This document shows, in pieces, positions 45,481 through 56,409 of a DNA stretch of 64,000 nt (the first letter of the stretch is position 1; each line of letters begins with the position of its first letter). The DNA is taken from the NCBI RefSeq assembly GCF_019578655.1, contig NC_063260.1:17176001-17240000 (forward strand), written 5' to 3'. This stretch comes from Ricinus communis. Its lineage: Eukaryota > Streptophyta > Magnoliopsida > Malpighiales > Euphorbiaceae. A model generated the notes under the pieces. The model made no database searches and had not been told where the DNA came from. It saw nothing but the letters and a program-made list of their open reading frames with translations. The translations under genes and the position numbers were made by a program.

Positions 45481-46400
45481 GTCGAGATTGAAGAATTGTC
45501 ATAAGAAAATATAGAAGAAGTTTATTTCCTATTGAACGTAAGCTTTACTTTCCTATCAGAAAACTGGGTTATGTTTCTGAGATTGGTGTTAGGTTCTGTC
45601 TGCTTTGGTGATTCAGGTTGGGTTGCTCCTTCAAGGGTTCATTCTTTTGGAAGAGTGATATCTTTCCATTGAATAGTTTTTGGAATTATTGCGTTGGCTT
45701 TAGAAAGGTCTGTTTGGAGGAATAATGTTTCTCCTTTCGGTGAGTGAAGTTTGTGTTTCGAACCAAAAGCAGAAATCATGGCTTTGTAATGTATTTTGAA
45801 AATCAATGCTATCAGAATAGATCCTTCAAGCATTTTGTAATTATGTGTTTTTATTTGGAGAACAATGCTCTAAAAAATATTTTTGTCATTTAAAGAAATT
45901 ATAATATTTGGAAAACAATTGAAAGGAATTGGTCCTTTGTTAAGGCTTGACTCGACAGTACCTAATAAAGAATCATAGAAATTTGTAAACCTAGCGTCTC
46001 TAAGGACTACTAAGATGGAAGTATCTAAACCTTCTTTGGTAAGGGGTTTTCTTCCTACTTGAACAAGGCCTATATGGATGTATTTATAGTCTTTTTCTTT
46101 ATGTTTCTAGAGGGTTTTTGGATTCAGAAGATAGATTTCTTCAAAAGGCTTTGAAACTTGAATATCTCTTTCTTCAACTTTGATAGTAAAATCAGTTTTG
46201 AAGATAGGAAACTTTAAAAACTCATAGATTTGCTTCTTTTGAATCTTGGGTATTTCCCAATCATCAATATGCTTTGTAAAATCTTCAATAGTGATTTCCT
46301 CACTATTTACTAATCCTTTAGATCTTGAAGACTCAGAGGTAGAAGAGTTTGAAAAAGAAGACGATCTACATAAAAAAGGTTCTAAATTTATTTTAAAATA
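45481..46400 (-). pseudogene. Viral movement protein
   Basis: A 30K-type movement protein in broken frames. The best piece, 45639-45833, reads MLEGSILIALIFKIHYKAM and ends IPKTIQWKDITLP. Further upstream, 45900-46330 encodes the core around GLDTSILVVLRDARF in the same or adjacent frames, with a stop near 46109. It would modify plasmodesmata for cell-to-cell spread. The N-terminal end near 46330-46390 is Ser/Glu-rich. Confidence 0.75.
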
Positions 46401-46618
46401 AATTAAAGTAACTTTCTAAACAAACATGAACCAAGCCACCAGTTTTACTGCCCTTAAATCAAAACGGGACTTACTACTGTGCATAAATGAACAAGTTTGT
46501 TTAACAGAGATATGATGTAGTTTAAAATGATTCTAAAATCTCTTATATGTAAACAACCTTCTCTTCCCATGAACATATATATATACTTTGTTTTACCTTA
46601 ACAGTTAGCTCAACGCTA
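46401..46618. other. Unassigned sequence upstream of viral ORF1
   Basis: AT-rich, non-coding. It could be viral leader or junction filler. Confidence 0.35.
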
Positions 46619-46659
46619 ATCTTCTCCACCTTCTAAGGTAAGGGTACAAGGGTACTAAA

Positions 46660-46906
46660 GCTACTTTTCACCCTTCCCATAGAGAAAAGGGCTCTCTCGA
46701 TATCCGTGAGAACTTTCCCGGGATCGAATCAAAATAAAAAAGAGTCTCCACGCCACGGCATTACATGAAAGGAACTCGGAAAGACCTTAACTCACTTTAA
46801 CGAATTCGTCAATTATGAGTTGGGCGCTTTAACCATTCAGCCATGGATGCTTAGCGGAAATCCTCGTACATGGTGAATAACTAAATTCCAATTGAAATAA
46901 AATCTT
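46660..46906 (-). other. Organelle-derived insertion (plastid trnI-CAU region)
   Basis: The minus strand from 46906 to 46800 matches what I know of the plastid rpl23-trnI-CAU spacer (TTATTCACCATGTACGAGG at 46861-46879) and the first two thirds of trnI-CAU. Downstream of the tRNA break the sequence (46660-46799) is richer in GC than its surroundings and includes GGAAAGTTCTCACGGATATC. It does not match the plastid sequence I expect there, so it may come from a mitochondrial genome carrying a plastid fragment, or be a second filler piece. Confidence 0.72.
46800..46850 (-). pseudogene. trnI-CAU: Truncated plastid trnI-CAU
   Basis: Minus-strand GCATCCATGGCTGAATGG starts at 46850 and runs through the D arm and the anticodon arm with loop CTCATAA (CAU anticodon, read after lysidine modification as Ile in plastids). 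The match continues to GAATTCGT at about 46801, then stops before the T arm and the 3' acceptor strand. One base differs from the usual plastid sequence in the anticodon-stem region (ATTGAC for ATTGGC). It cannot fold into a full tRNA. Confidence 0.82.
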
Positions 46907-46908
46907 TA

Positions 46909-46910
<2 letters not shown>

Positions 46911-46951
<41 letters not shown>
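46911..46951. repeat. (TA)n tract at right edge of the viral block
   Basis: About 20 AT units, directly after the organelle-derived segment. To its right the copia A linker and integrase resume. Confidence 0.92.
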
Positions 46952-46956
<5 letters not shown>

Positions 46957-46999
46957 GACTGAGAGTGAGGTGAGGTACGGTTAAGTATGTGATTTGAGA

Positions 47000-47620
47000 G
47001 TGCAAGTAAGGGTAGAGTTGTAGAGTTGTTTGAGTTGTTATATGTGGTAAGCGATAGAGTTTTTTTAGTGTTTGGAGATAATAGTGAGATAGGAGTTTGA
47101 GTAGGACAAGGACTTGGCTTGGCCTTACATGTGAGTAAGTTGTGAAATTGAAAAAGGAGTAACGAGAGCTAGGAGTACTTGTATAGTGGCGCAATTAAAG
47201 TGAGCCATGGACTTGAAGTAGGTGTCTCATTAGGATTGAGATTGCCAACCTGTTGTTGCATTTGAAAAGGAAACAACATCTCATAAATTTTCACATGTCT
47301 GGCTATATACACACAATTAGTTTCTAGGTTTAAACGATAAAACCCATAATGACTCGTTGACTTGCCTAAAAAATGGTTTGGTTCTATATGAAAATTTATT
47401 AGCATTGTATGGTCTAAATATAGGATAAACACCACTATGATATAGCATTTGAAATGGTGAGTTATTTTCCAAAAATGGTACTGACAAAGAATTAACTAGC
47501 ATGAGAAACTAAAGTGCTGTACTAACAAGATGTCATATTTTCCTTTGAAAGATCTCATTTTGTTCATGACTATTTGGACAACCAATTCGATAAATAATAC
47601 CAACTTGTTTATAATATTTA
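47000..47620 (-). pseudogene. Copia A integrase C-part and linker
   Basis: The minus strand encodes VPFLENNSPFQMLYHS (about 47430-47485), FRPYNANKFSYRTKP (about 47370-47415) and GFYRLNLETNCVYIARHVKI (47290-47350), the CVFLGY..KGY end of Copia integrase. A Ser/Thr/Pro-rich linker follows toward 46952. Several frame changes occur. These fit the missing upstream part of copia A, whose RT begins again at 38500. Confidence 0.8.
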
Positions 47621-47647
47621 TTTAATTTTTATTATTATTCTCCCTAT

Positions 47648-48360
47648 AATGGAAGCCTCCAACAAAAAAAGTTGATGGCATGGAAATCTCTCTTGATAGG
47701 GATGTGTGGGTTAAGGCTTATAGAAGAGCTAATGGTAAAAATAAGAGAGCCGTGATCATCATAGAGACTAGCTCTCTATGAAGGGAGAAGTGTGAAAGAT
47801 CTCCCAACTACATACAAGTATAGAAGATCTTGAAGAACTATCATTAGGGTACTAGACAGGTAAAATCCAAGAAAATCCAACTCTTATAGATGAAATATGA
47901 GCTCATTAAGATGAAGCCAAATGAAAGCATTACTGACATGACCAATTGGCTTCTCACCATTATTAACAAATTGAGAAAGCTAAGCAAGCATTATGAGCTT
48001 ATAGATATAACAAGGCTCTTCCACTTAAGGATTATAGTTCAAGAATGGTGAGTATTAAAGAAGCAAATGAGGATTTGGGTAAAGTTTCTACAAATGAGCT
48101 CATTGGAAAACTTATCGCTTATGAAATGACTCTTAAGAAATAGTAAGAGCAAGAAAAATAAAGAGAAAGTAAAGAAAAGCCATTGGCCCTCAAGATCTCT
48201 ACCAAGCAAACATCAAGAAAACTGAGAGTAGAAGTGGGTTTGAATCAAGTGATGACAAGACTGAGGAGCTTACTATGCTCTCCAAGAGGATCAACGAGAT
48301 CATGAAGAATGAAAGAAGGGAGAAGAAGCCATTTAAGAAAGGGAAAAGGTCCAAATATAC
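47648..48360 (+). pseudogene. SIRE-like gag fragment
   Basis: This plus-strand stretch aligns with 35822-36525 of the SIRE-like element: RDVWVKAYRRANGK corresponds to the same phrase there, and later come the KQVKSKKIQ-, TNELIGKL- and LSKRINEIMKN-type words. It lacks the gag start, the zinc knuckle and any LTR. Stops interrupt it (for example near 48141). It is a gag fragment from a second, otherwise lost element; its 5' edge cuts off copia A. Confidence 0.78.
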
Positions 48361-49880
48361 TCTTAACGTTTGGAGCGAAGAGTACATAAGCTCATATTTT
48401 CTTTTAGCTGGAAAAATACGAAAGAAACATTTCTATTTCTATTGTATTCAAAGTCCCTAAATAGACGATGAATCTATTTGAGTTAAACAAAATAATATAT
48501 CGTATTTTTCTATTTTGTTCTAAAAATAGTCTTATAATGGAGAGTTTTGAGCATTATAAAGGTTTTTAAGGCATTAAAGCCAAGACCTTGTCCTGGTCTG
48601 TGTTTATGGGTGAGGCTTTAACACGGAAATTTTTGAGCTTTGAGGAGGTGATAATGGAGATTTGGAAAAAGGGTGAGCTGGTAACAGTGACGATTGTAAT
48701 TTACATTCTCAGTTGCATTAATGGTGATACATATCCAAATGATGGCTAACTGACTAGTCCTGCTCCAATAATACTGTTTTTACTCCTTTTGTTCTTCATT
48801 TTCTTTGTTTTTTTCTTTTTAACTTGATTTTCAAATATATGGATTCACATTTGCTGATCTTTGCCACATTTGTAATTCTTTTCGTTCCTTTTCTTTTTTT
48901 GTTAGCTTCTTCTTTCTATGCTTTTTCCTTATAGCTTCTATAAGGGATGAAAAGAAGTATTGGCTCTTTATTTTACCTTAAAGCTTCTAAACCATATATT
49001 ATATATAGTGTTTGTTTGAGTGCATATTTTCAATCTTATCTTAAAGAGTCTTATTTGCATTATCGTTAAAAAAAATTTAAAATATTTACATGATACATTG
49101 TACTTAGAATTTTAATACTTAGACATTTTTCCACATAATGAGCTTCTCTAGTGACGATTATGTAAATAGTCTTTTAGATAGAAAAGACATTTCAAAACTT
49201 GCAATTTCTTAAAAAAATTGTCTAGTGTCTTGGTTTAATAAAAAAACAAACCTTGATTGGCTTATCTATCGTCAAAGTGGTATATGTGGCAACGGATATT
49301 ATTTAACTTCTCCGATGTAATAAGTCACCTAGTTTGTCATTGTTAATTAAATTTTAAATTTTTATTTTAGTTGATTATTATTATCAATTTCAATTTTAAT
49401 CTGAATAAAAAAATCAATTTTAATCACATGCGGTTGGTTACAAAGTTAAACTGATGCACACATCTTGAAATGTCAGTGGCGAAAAATTAGTATAAGCTAA
49501 CCACAAAGTCCAAATAAAAACTATGGATTTGATTCATGGGTTTTTATATGTTAATTTATTTTATTTTAAAAAAATTGGGCCCCTTGCCTTTTAGGCCGTT
49601 GAGATTTTCAAATACACTGTAAAGTAGTATCTGCCGTTTAATTTTAGTTAAAAAAACAAGGTAAATGAATCTAAAAATTTTGTGTCAGTATACACTTACT
49701 ACACTGCTGATATGTAATTTCCCAGAAAAGAAAAACATTGAATTGAATAGAATTGAAGGTCAACCTTCCTCTTTTAATTCATTACTCAATCATCTTCAAC
49801 ACGTTTTCTACTCGTACAGGTACAAGTTTTAGTTTCTTAGTTTTCAATTCCAATTTTGCTGATCTTATTGCTAACATTTT
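48361..49880. other. Spacer, nothing recognised
   Basis: No coding region recognised. A GC-richer stretch at 48570-48770 has no readable domain in any frame. Confidence 0.4.
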
Positions 49881-49885
49881 CATTA

Positions 49886-49912
49886 CTTCTTCCGTTTCAA
49901 AATAAGTCTTCC
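49886..49912. mobile_element. Single terminus resembling a Stowaway MITE
   Basis: TACTTCTTCCGTTTCAAAAT resembles the TACTCCCTCCGTTTCA terminus of Stowaway (Tc1/mariner) MITEs, including the TA target. The partner terminus was not found within 600 bp. Confidence 0.4.
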
Positions 49913-51021
49913 ATTATTATTTGAATTTAATTTGGCTCTTTTTAAACAATTTAATCCAGATTTTTACAAATTTAGCTCATGTTAGGTTTATATTTTACAA
50001 AAATGAGAAAGTGAGTTACATACTCCATAAAAAGAGAATAAATATAATAAAAAATAAAAAATATTAATTTTTTATATTAAATTATTTAAATTAAAAAATA
50101 TATTTTGATATTTAAACAAAATATAATAAAAAATAAATATTGCTCCAGTCTTTTTACTTTTTATTTTAATAATGACAGTAAAAAAAAATAGTTACAGTAG
50201 TAGCAGTGCTAAGAATGGTAGAAGTGAGCGATTTCAGCGAAAATAACGGTACTAATAGCTACTTATTGTTTTATTATATTAATTGAACTAAAATTAAAAA
50301 ATAATTTTTAAATAATATTATAGATTTTTTATTTTTTATTTTCAAGAGGAGAATGACTCTTTTTTTTTTTAAAAAATATGATTAATTTGAGCCAAATTTA
50401 TAAAGGTATAGGCTAAAAAGTCCATAAATTTAAAAACTGACTAAATTAAGTCCGTGTGACAAAGTTAGTGACCAAATTACACTTTATTCTTTAATTTTAT
50501 TTATTCTAAATAAGCGTCCATTTTAAGAAATCAATAAAGCATAATGATGTTTTTACAATTCATTAGAAAATATCAAACTTTTATCCATCTAATGCCACAT
50601 TTAATAACTTTACTAAATTATCCTTTTATGTTTGGAAATTAAAAGATAGTTTAGTAAAAGTATTATGTCATAGGCAAGAGTTGGGACAAATAATGGTGGA
50701 TGTGGCATTACTCCATTCATTATGTAAAATATTAATAGAGTTAGAAAAGAAAATGAAATATAATAGAGAGAGATATAAAATTTAAAATAATTTAGAGTAT
50801 GTAAATGGAAAAATATTTTAGTCAAATTAAGTTGTTTTCATTATAATAGATTTTATTTAATGAATTTTTTACTCAGCAGTTTTTATCGGTACTTATTATA
50901 AAATTTATAGAAAATACCGTTTCAGTACCTTTTTATTTCACAACAACCCCCAATATTTGTTTCCATTTATGTATTACGAATCATCATTTCATTCCCTTTT
51001 TATATGCCAATAGATCTGTTA

Positions 51022-51022
<1 letters not shown>
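49913..51022. other. AT-rich spacer upstream of the P450 gene
   Basis: Very AT-rich; no gene. A 70-codon minus-strand frame at 50613-50825 has no support. Confidence 0.4.

Positions 51023-51064
<42 letters not shown>
51023..51064. repeat. (TA)n microsatellite about 0.5 kb upstream of CYP735A
   Basis: About 20 uninterrupted TA units. Confidence 0.95.
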
Positions 51065-51067
<3 letters not shown>

Positions 51068-51462
51068 GGTTCCATAGAAAGCAATAATTACTATTTGTTC
51101 AGTATTTACACCGATTCAATCCTTTTAATCTAACATTCCATCTTTTTTATTTTTTTTGAAATGTTCAGTAGCAATAAGATTAATTTGGTCAGTTTCCTCG
51201 TAGTTTATCTATCCATTTAGTACATATATATATATACTATCTTGAATAGATTAAGAAACTTTTACTACAGTAAAAACACATAATACGTTATAGAGTCAAG
51301 AACTTATCACTATAAATTAAATATCAATAAATCTTAGCATATAAGGACATATATGAAAAGTAGTTGAAAAATATCCAAACTTTTCTTAATATGCAAAAAT
51401 GTAATTCAAAAACCTTCCAAATTATAATTGTCTTTTTAGTATAGAAAGCAATCCTGCCTTAT

Positions 51463-51470
51463 TATAAATT
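51463..51470 (+). promoter_or_regulatory. Probable TATA box of CYP735A
   Basis: TATAAATT lies 93 bp upstream of the start codon. A pyrimidine patch TCCTCTCTCTC follows at about 51514-51524, as in many plant core promoters. The leader would be roughly 60 bases. Confidence 0.5.
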
Positions 51471-51555
51471 AATGATACCTCACTAATAAGATCACAAAGC
51501 AGAACTCAAATTTTCCTCTCTCTCAAATCTTAACATTAGCTAGAGAGAGAGAGCC

Positions 51556-51829
51556 ATGGCAGTTCTAACAACTGTGTTAGTTATAGTGTTCTCTTTATTC
51601 TTTAAGGTTGCATATGACACCATCTCATGTTACTTATTAACCCCAAGACGCATCAAGAAAATTATGGAGAAGCAAGGAGTGCGTGGTCCTCAACCTCGGC
51701 CGCTTACGGGCAACATCTTAGACGTGACTGCTTTGGTCTCCCAATCCACTTCTAGAGACTGTGATTATGTCCACCATGACATAGTTTATCGTCTTTTGCC
51801 ACATTTTGTTACCTGGTCTAAACAATATG
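51556..51829 (+). other. CYP735A: CYP735A exon 1
   Basis: Membrane anchor and the proline-rich hinge (RGPQPRPLTGN, about residues 43-53). It ends after TGGTCTAAACAATATG at a GT donor, splitting the codon for Gly92 after its first base. Confidence 0.88.
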
Positions 51830-54800
51830 GTATTCATAGATATCCATCTCTGGAGCTTTTTCATGAAAATTTCAAACCCTTTTTACCTATCTGTTGAGGT
51901 GTTTTTTGTTTTCTTCTGCCGATGGATTTCTTTTTCTCCTTTTTGTAGGGAAAAGATTCATATACTGGAATGGGATCGAACCGCGCATGTGCTTAACAGA
52001 GACTGAATTGATTAAAGAACTGCTGACAAAGTATAGTACTAAAGCTGGGAAATCATGGCTGCAACAGCAAGGATCAAAACATTTTATTGGTCGTGGCTTG
52101 TTAATGGCAAACGGTGATAACTGGTACCATCAACGCCATATTGTTGCTCCAGCATTCATGGGAGACAGGCTCAAGGTATATATTTATTAAAGAAGAGAAG
52201 AAAAGAGAAGGAACAGTTCTCTTTTTTTTTTCAGTTTAAATTTTCTTTTCCTTTTTTTTGTTTTAATAATATTATCGTTATTTGTTTGGTTATTGACAAT
52301 GGTGGGTGCTGATGAATTGGTAAATCTTTTATTCTTTCTTGAAAAATAAAATTAAAAAAGAGCTATTCTGGCCACATGGTGGAATGCACTAAGAAGATGC
52401 TCCAATCACTGCAAAAAGCTGTGGAATCAGGGCAAACCGAGTTCGAGATTGGTGAATACATGACAAGACTCACTGCTGATATAATTTCAAGAACTGAATT
52501 TGATTGTAGCTACGAGAAAGGCAAGCAAATTTTCCATTTGTTGAATGTTCTTCAACGTCTCTGTGCTCAAGCAAGCAGGCACTTGTGCTTTCCCGGTAGC
52601 CGGTGAGCCTTTTTATATATTACAGAAATTTTATTTTATTTTATTTTTCTTTAAAAAGGATTTGTTCTTTAATTTTGATTCTGGATGTGATATAAGGGCC
52701 TTAATTTCCTTTTTTACACGGTTGGGTTTTAGTAGTTTTGGTTTTGCTCTTCCACCTTTGTTTGGATGGAGAAGCCAGAGAAAAGAAGGAAAAGTTATCC
52801 AATGATAAACAATTTTGGTTCCGATCTGTTTTTTTTTTTAATTAATTATACATCTTTATTCGGTTTTCAATTAAAAGAAAATTTTAAATTTAAATAAATG
52901 TTTTATTAAAAATATTATTTACAGTTCAGTTTTGCATTCATTACCCCCTCCCAAACAAAGCCTTAAGTTAGTTATTTTATACCTTGTAGTTGACTAGAGA
53001 TTCCTTTTCTAACCATATGTAATAAATAAGTTCATATATTAAAAGAAATATTTTCTTTTTGGGTCTAAGATTTTCTAAGGTGAACCAATTTCAGACCTGT
53101 CTATTTAGTGCAATAGCAATAATAGTAAATAATTTTTTTGTTGCCCTTTTTTTTTTTTTTGCAGATTCTTTCCTAGTAAGTACAATAGAGAAATAAAATC
53201 ACTGAAGATGGAGGTAGAAAGATTACTGATGGAGATCATACAGAGCAGGAAAGATTGTGTAGAGATTGGTAGGAGCAGTACTTATGGGAATGATTTACTT
53301 GGGATGCTGCTTAATGAGATGCAAAGTAAGAGAGAAAATGGGTTCAGTTTGAACCTACAATTGATAATGGATGAGTGCAAGACTTTCTTTTTTGCTGGAC
53401 ATGAAACTACTGCTCTCTTGCTCACATGGACTGTCATGCTTCTGGCTAGCAACCCTTCTTGGCAAGAAAAAGTTCGAGCAGAGGTTAATCAAGTCTGCAA
53501 TGGTGAAACACCCTCCGTTGATCATCTTCCCAAACTCACCTTGGTAAGCAAGAACTCTGGTTTTTCTACTTTACTTCATTTTTCCTCCCTTTCTTGAAAG
53601 GAAGACTTGATTACACTTACTTTCTTTTTCTTTTTTCTTTTCTATTTTGGTCACCCTTAATTAAAAAAGAAAAAAAAGAATTAGCTATTGAATATTTCTA
53701 ATTATATATAAAAAAAAAAAACCTAAACTCAGATTGCTAAATATACATTTCATTACTTTTTTTTTTTTTGACATTATGAAAATTTTGATGAAATTAAAAT
53801 TTGGCATCTTTAGTTAGATGCAAGTCAATAAACATTAGAGTCATTTCCATAACGTTGTGGTTTCGAATTCGCAGCTAAAATAATCCCCCCAACCCCACGC
53901 CTTTCTTCTTCTTCTTCTTCTTCTTCTCTTTATTCTTTTTCTCCCCTTTAACTTTGGCTCTTCATACATAAATATATATAAATCGATCTGTCATGTTGCC
54001 CCTTTTGGTTGGCCAGCGTAAAGTTAATTTGATAATGAAAATTGCTTATAAGGACGTAGCGTCTTTTAAAAGAACAAAATTGACACGAATCTAATTACAA
54101 AGCCATATGTGCTTCATGCCTCTCCACTTCCAATTTGTTCTATGCTAAATCTTTGCTTTACAACTCAATGATTAATTATTTAACAGCTTAACTAGTTGCC
54201 CATCTTAATGATCAATCTAAATTATGCTCATAAAGTACAGTCAGAGTGCTTTCTCGTTGATTAAATATAACTAAGTACCAGCTTGACCTGGAATGGTCAA
54301 GAAAACTAAATCTGTTGGCATGATTTTTTTTTTCTTTTCCTAATTACCAAGCTAGCCTAAAGCTACCTAGTAATAACCATAGCTTAGCTTAATCTTTCTT
54401 TGCCTTGTCAAGGAGAGTACTAATTCTTAATGTTGAATTGTAAGAATGAGTTTCTCTTTTCTTCCAATCCTATAGTAAATGGTTTGTCTTTGATCAAACA
54501 AGAATGAAAAATTTAGTATAATGTACAAAAATTAGTTTAATGATAAAACCTGACTACAATGACAATTCTGTTTATTTTAAGCCCTCACAGATATTATCTT
54601 TTCTTACTCCAATTTGTTATGTAATCGACTGTCTGTCTATTTTTTGTATTTTTGCAGCTAAATATGGTAATAAATGAATCACTAAGATTATATCCTCCAG
54701 CAACTGTGCTACCAAGAATGGCTTTTGAAGACATTAAGCTAGGAGATCTTCACATTCCAAAGGGGCTATCAATATGGATTCCTGTTCTTGCAATTCATCA

Positions 54801-55083
54801 TAGTGAAGAATTATGGGGGAAAGATGCAAATGAATTCAATCCTGATAGATTTGCATCAAAAACATTTGCTCCTGGAAGGCATTTCATTCCTTTTGCAGCT
54901 GGACCCAGGAATTGTATTGGCCAAACTTTTGCTATGATGGAAGCTAAAATCATATTGGCCATGTTGATTTCAAAGTTTAACTTCAACATTTCAGATAGTT
55001 ATCGCCATGCTCCTGTTATTGTCTTGACAATAAAACCTAAGTATGGAGTTCAAGTTTGTCTCAGGCCTTTGAATAATCCATGA
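51556..55083 (+). CDS. CYP735A: Cytokinin trans-hydroxylase, cytochrome P450 CYP735A type
   Basis: A five-exon gene predicted to encode 515 aa, the usual length of the family. The family hydroxylates isopentenyladenine-type cytokinin nucleotides to trans-zeatin types, on the ER with a P450 reductase. Exons are 51556-51829, 51949-52175, 52361-52602, 53165-53543 and 54658-55083; all four introns have GT...AG and phases agree. An N-terminal hydrophobic anchor spans about residues 2-17. The oxygen-binding AGHETT is at about 325-330, ExxR (ESLR) at 381-384, FNPDRF at 434-439 and the heme loop FAAGPRNCIG at 453-462, with Cys460 as heme ligand. The start context is GAGCCATGG. CYP735A is preferred over CYP72-clan relatives because of the long match to CYP735A phrases (WLQQQGSKHFIGRGLLMANG, HIPKGLSIWIPVLAIHH). 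This is the only apparently functional gene in the window. Confidence 0.93.
51949..52175 (+). other. CYP735A: CYP735A exon 2
   Basis: Begins after TTTTTGTAG and encodes GKRFIYWNGIEPRMCLTE through the W-H/Y-HQR helix C region (WYHQRHIVAPAF), which contacts heme propionates. It ends after GACAGGCTCAAG in phase 0. Confidence 0.88.
52361..52602 (+). other. CYP735A: CYP735A exon 3
   Basis: Starts SYSGHMVECTKK after an A-rich acceptor (ATTAAAAAAG) that lacks an adjacent pyrimidine tract; this is the only acceptor that keeps the frame. It ends in the codon for Arg248 (CG/A) before a GTGAGC donor. Confidence 0.82.
53165..53543 (+). other. CYP735A: CYP735A exon 4
   Basis: Begins after TTTTTTTGCAG, completes the Arg codon and carries the I-helix AGHETT. 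It ends LPKLTL at GTAAGC in phase 0. Confidence 0.9.
54658..55083 (+). other. CYP735A: CYP735A exon 5
   Basis: Begins after TTTTTGCAG and carries ExxR, the PERF-like FNPDRF and the heme loop; stop TGA at 55081-55083. The intron before it (1114 bp) is the longest of the gene. Confidence 0.92.
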
Positions 55084-55252
55084 AAATTTTTTTGGAGAGA
55101 GAGAGAGAGAGAGCTTGCCTATTAGTGCTATGAGGAGTTTGAGTTGAGTTTTGATAAGGTGGTCAGAATTTTAAAAAAAATTTTGGTTGTATTTTAATCA
55201 AGAGATAGACATGGAATGATGCTTTAACATGTAAACAAAGGTGATAGTTATT

Positions 55253-55258
55253 AATAAA
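55253..55258 (+). terminator. Polyadenylation signal of CYP735A
   Basis: AATAAA 170 bp after the stop codon, in an AT-rich context. A (GA)n run follows the stop at 55097-55114. Confidence 0.6.
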
Positions 55259-55329
55259 ATGAAAGAAAAATAGACATTAATTTTTCTTTTTAATTAGTTT
55301 TATATATGTGTGTATAAATTTATAATATT

Positions 55330-56405
55330 TTGTTTCTGCAAGCTTGTTGCAATTAATTAATAGGCCATAAGATACTTAAGAGGTCAAAATCCTCATAACT
55401 TAATTTATTAGGGGTCATGGAAAAGCTAAGTGTTGTTCAGATAAGAGCAAGATGCTCATTAAAATGAATAAAGAAACTAAAGGTGTTGGGGAGGTAAAAA
55501 TAGTTCTCTTTAATTAGTTTTGATGCTCATAACCCGATTATTCCGTCTCCTTTTTAATTAAAACTGCACTCTTTTATGAGCAGTGAAAATAGAGATGGCA
55601 ACGGATAGGGCGTATAAATAGAATAATATTTGTATTTAAAAAACATATATTTAGTTGAAGTAATGATATAAATGATTATTGAATTTATACTTAATTTTAT
55701 TTTAATTGTAATATTTTAATTTATTTCGTTTCAATTATTTAATTTTAATTTTATTTCAATTTAGTTACTTTATAAATGAAAAATTGACATATAGCAAAAA
55801 TAACTAATAAAAAAGTAATTAAAAAAATGACAAGTCAATTTTTTATTTGTAAGGTGATATATTATAACCAAAATTAAATTAATAATTGATATAAAACATA
55901 TTAAAATTTTATGACCAAAATAATTCTATATATAAAGTTGATCATTATATTATTATCGCATACCAATTTTATTGGAAAAACATATGGAGTAGCGCAGTAG
56001 AAGCTCTAAACATTTCACATCTCATAGAAATTGAGGTTATAAGTTGTAATTGAAGATTTAAATTGAGAAAATGAAATAATTTTTTCTTATAAACGTGAAG
56101 AACACAAAGAAAAAGACTACAACCAATGAAGAGCAGAATTTAATTCTTGATTGTTAATGATGTTTCTATTTTAAATAGAGATTCACAATTGTAAAATTCT
56201 CTAGATTATCTCATACAACCAATCTCAAGCAAAGCTGTTCAATCCTTGAAGATGAAGAACTCATTCTCCACTCTCAAGTTTTCTACTATGATAACTTTAT
56301 TATGATAGTAAGTATGTCGATTATCTTTATTCTTCTTATGATAATTGGAGTAAGAAACTCTCTTATATATTGTTAAGGATTCATAATCCTTAAACACATT
56401 TATAC
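55330..56405. other. AT-rich spacer downstream of CYP735A
   Basis: No gene. The stretch from about 55980 to 56405 may be the end of an LTR whose other terminus is at 57911. Confidence 0.35.
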
Positions 56406-56409
56406 AAAC

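Larger units (their letters stand above)
39017..46400 (-). mobile_element. Endogenous florendovirus-like pararetrovirus, defective
   Basis: On the minus strand, from right to left, come a movement protein, a variable linker, a coat protein with zinc finger, a coiled-coil linker, protease, RT and RNase H in one former polyprotein, then a separate ORF2 and a promoter region. That order, with an additional ORF after RNase H, fits endogenous florendoviruses (family Caulimoviridae). All parts carry stops or frameshifts, so no infectious product is likely. No integrase is present, as expected for this family; capture by DNA repair is the accepted route. It lies inside copia A between two TA tracts. 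Confidence 0.82.

Noticed and set aside
46800..46850. A functional tRNA gene
   Set aside because: Only the 5' two thirds of plastid trnI-CAU are present; the T arm and 3' acceptor strand are missing.
48560..48770. Possible host-gene exon (GC-richer stretch after the gag fragment)
   Set aside because: All frames contain stops within 30 codons and no splice-consistent domain could be read.
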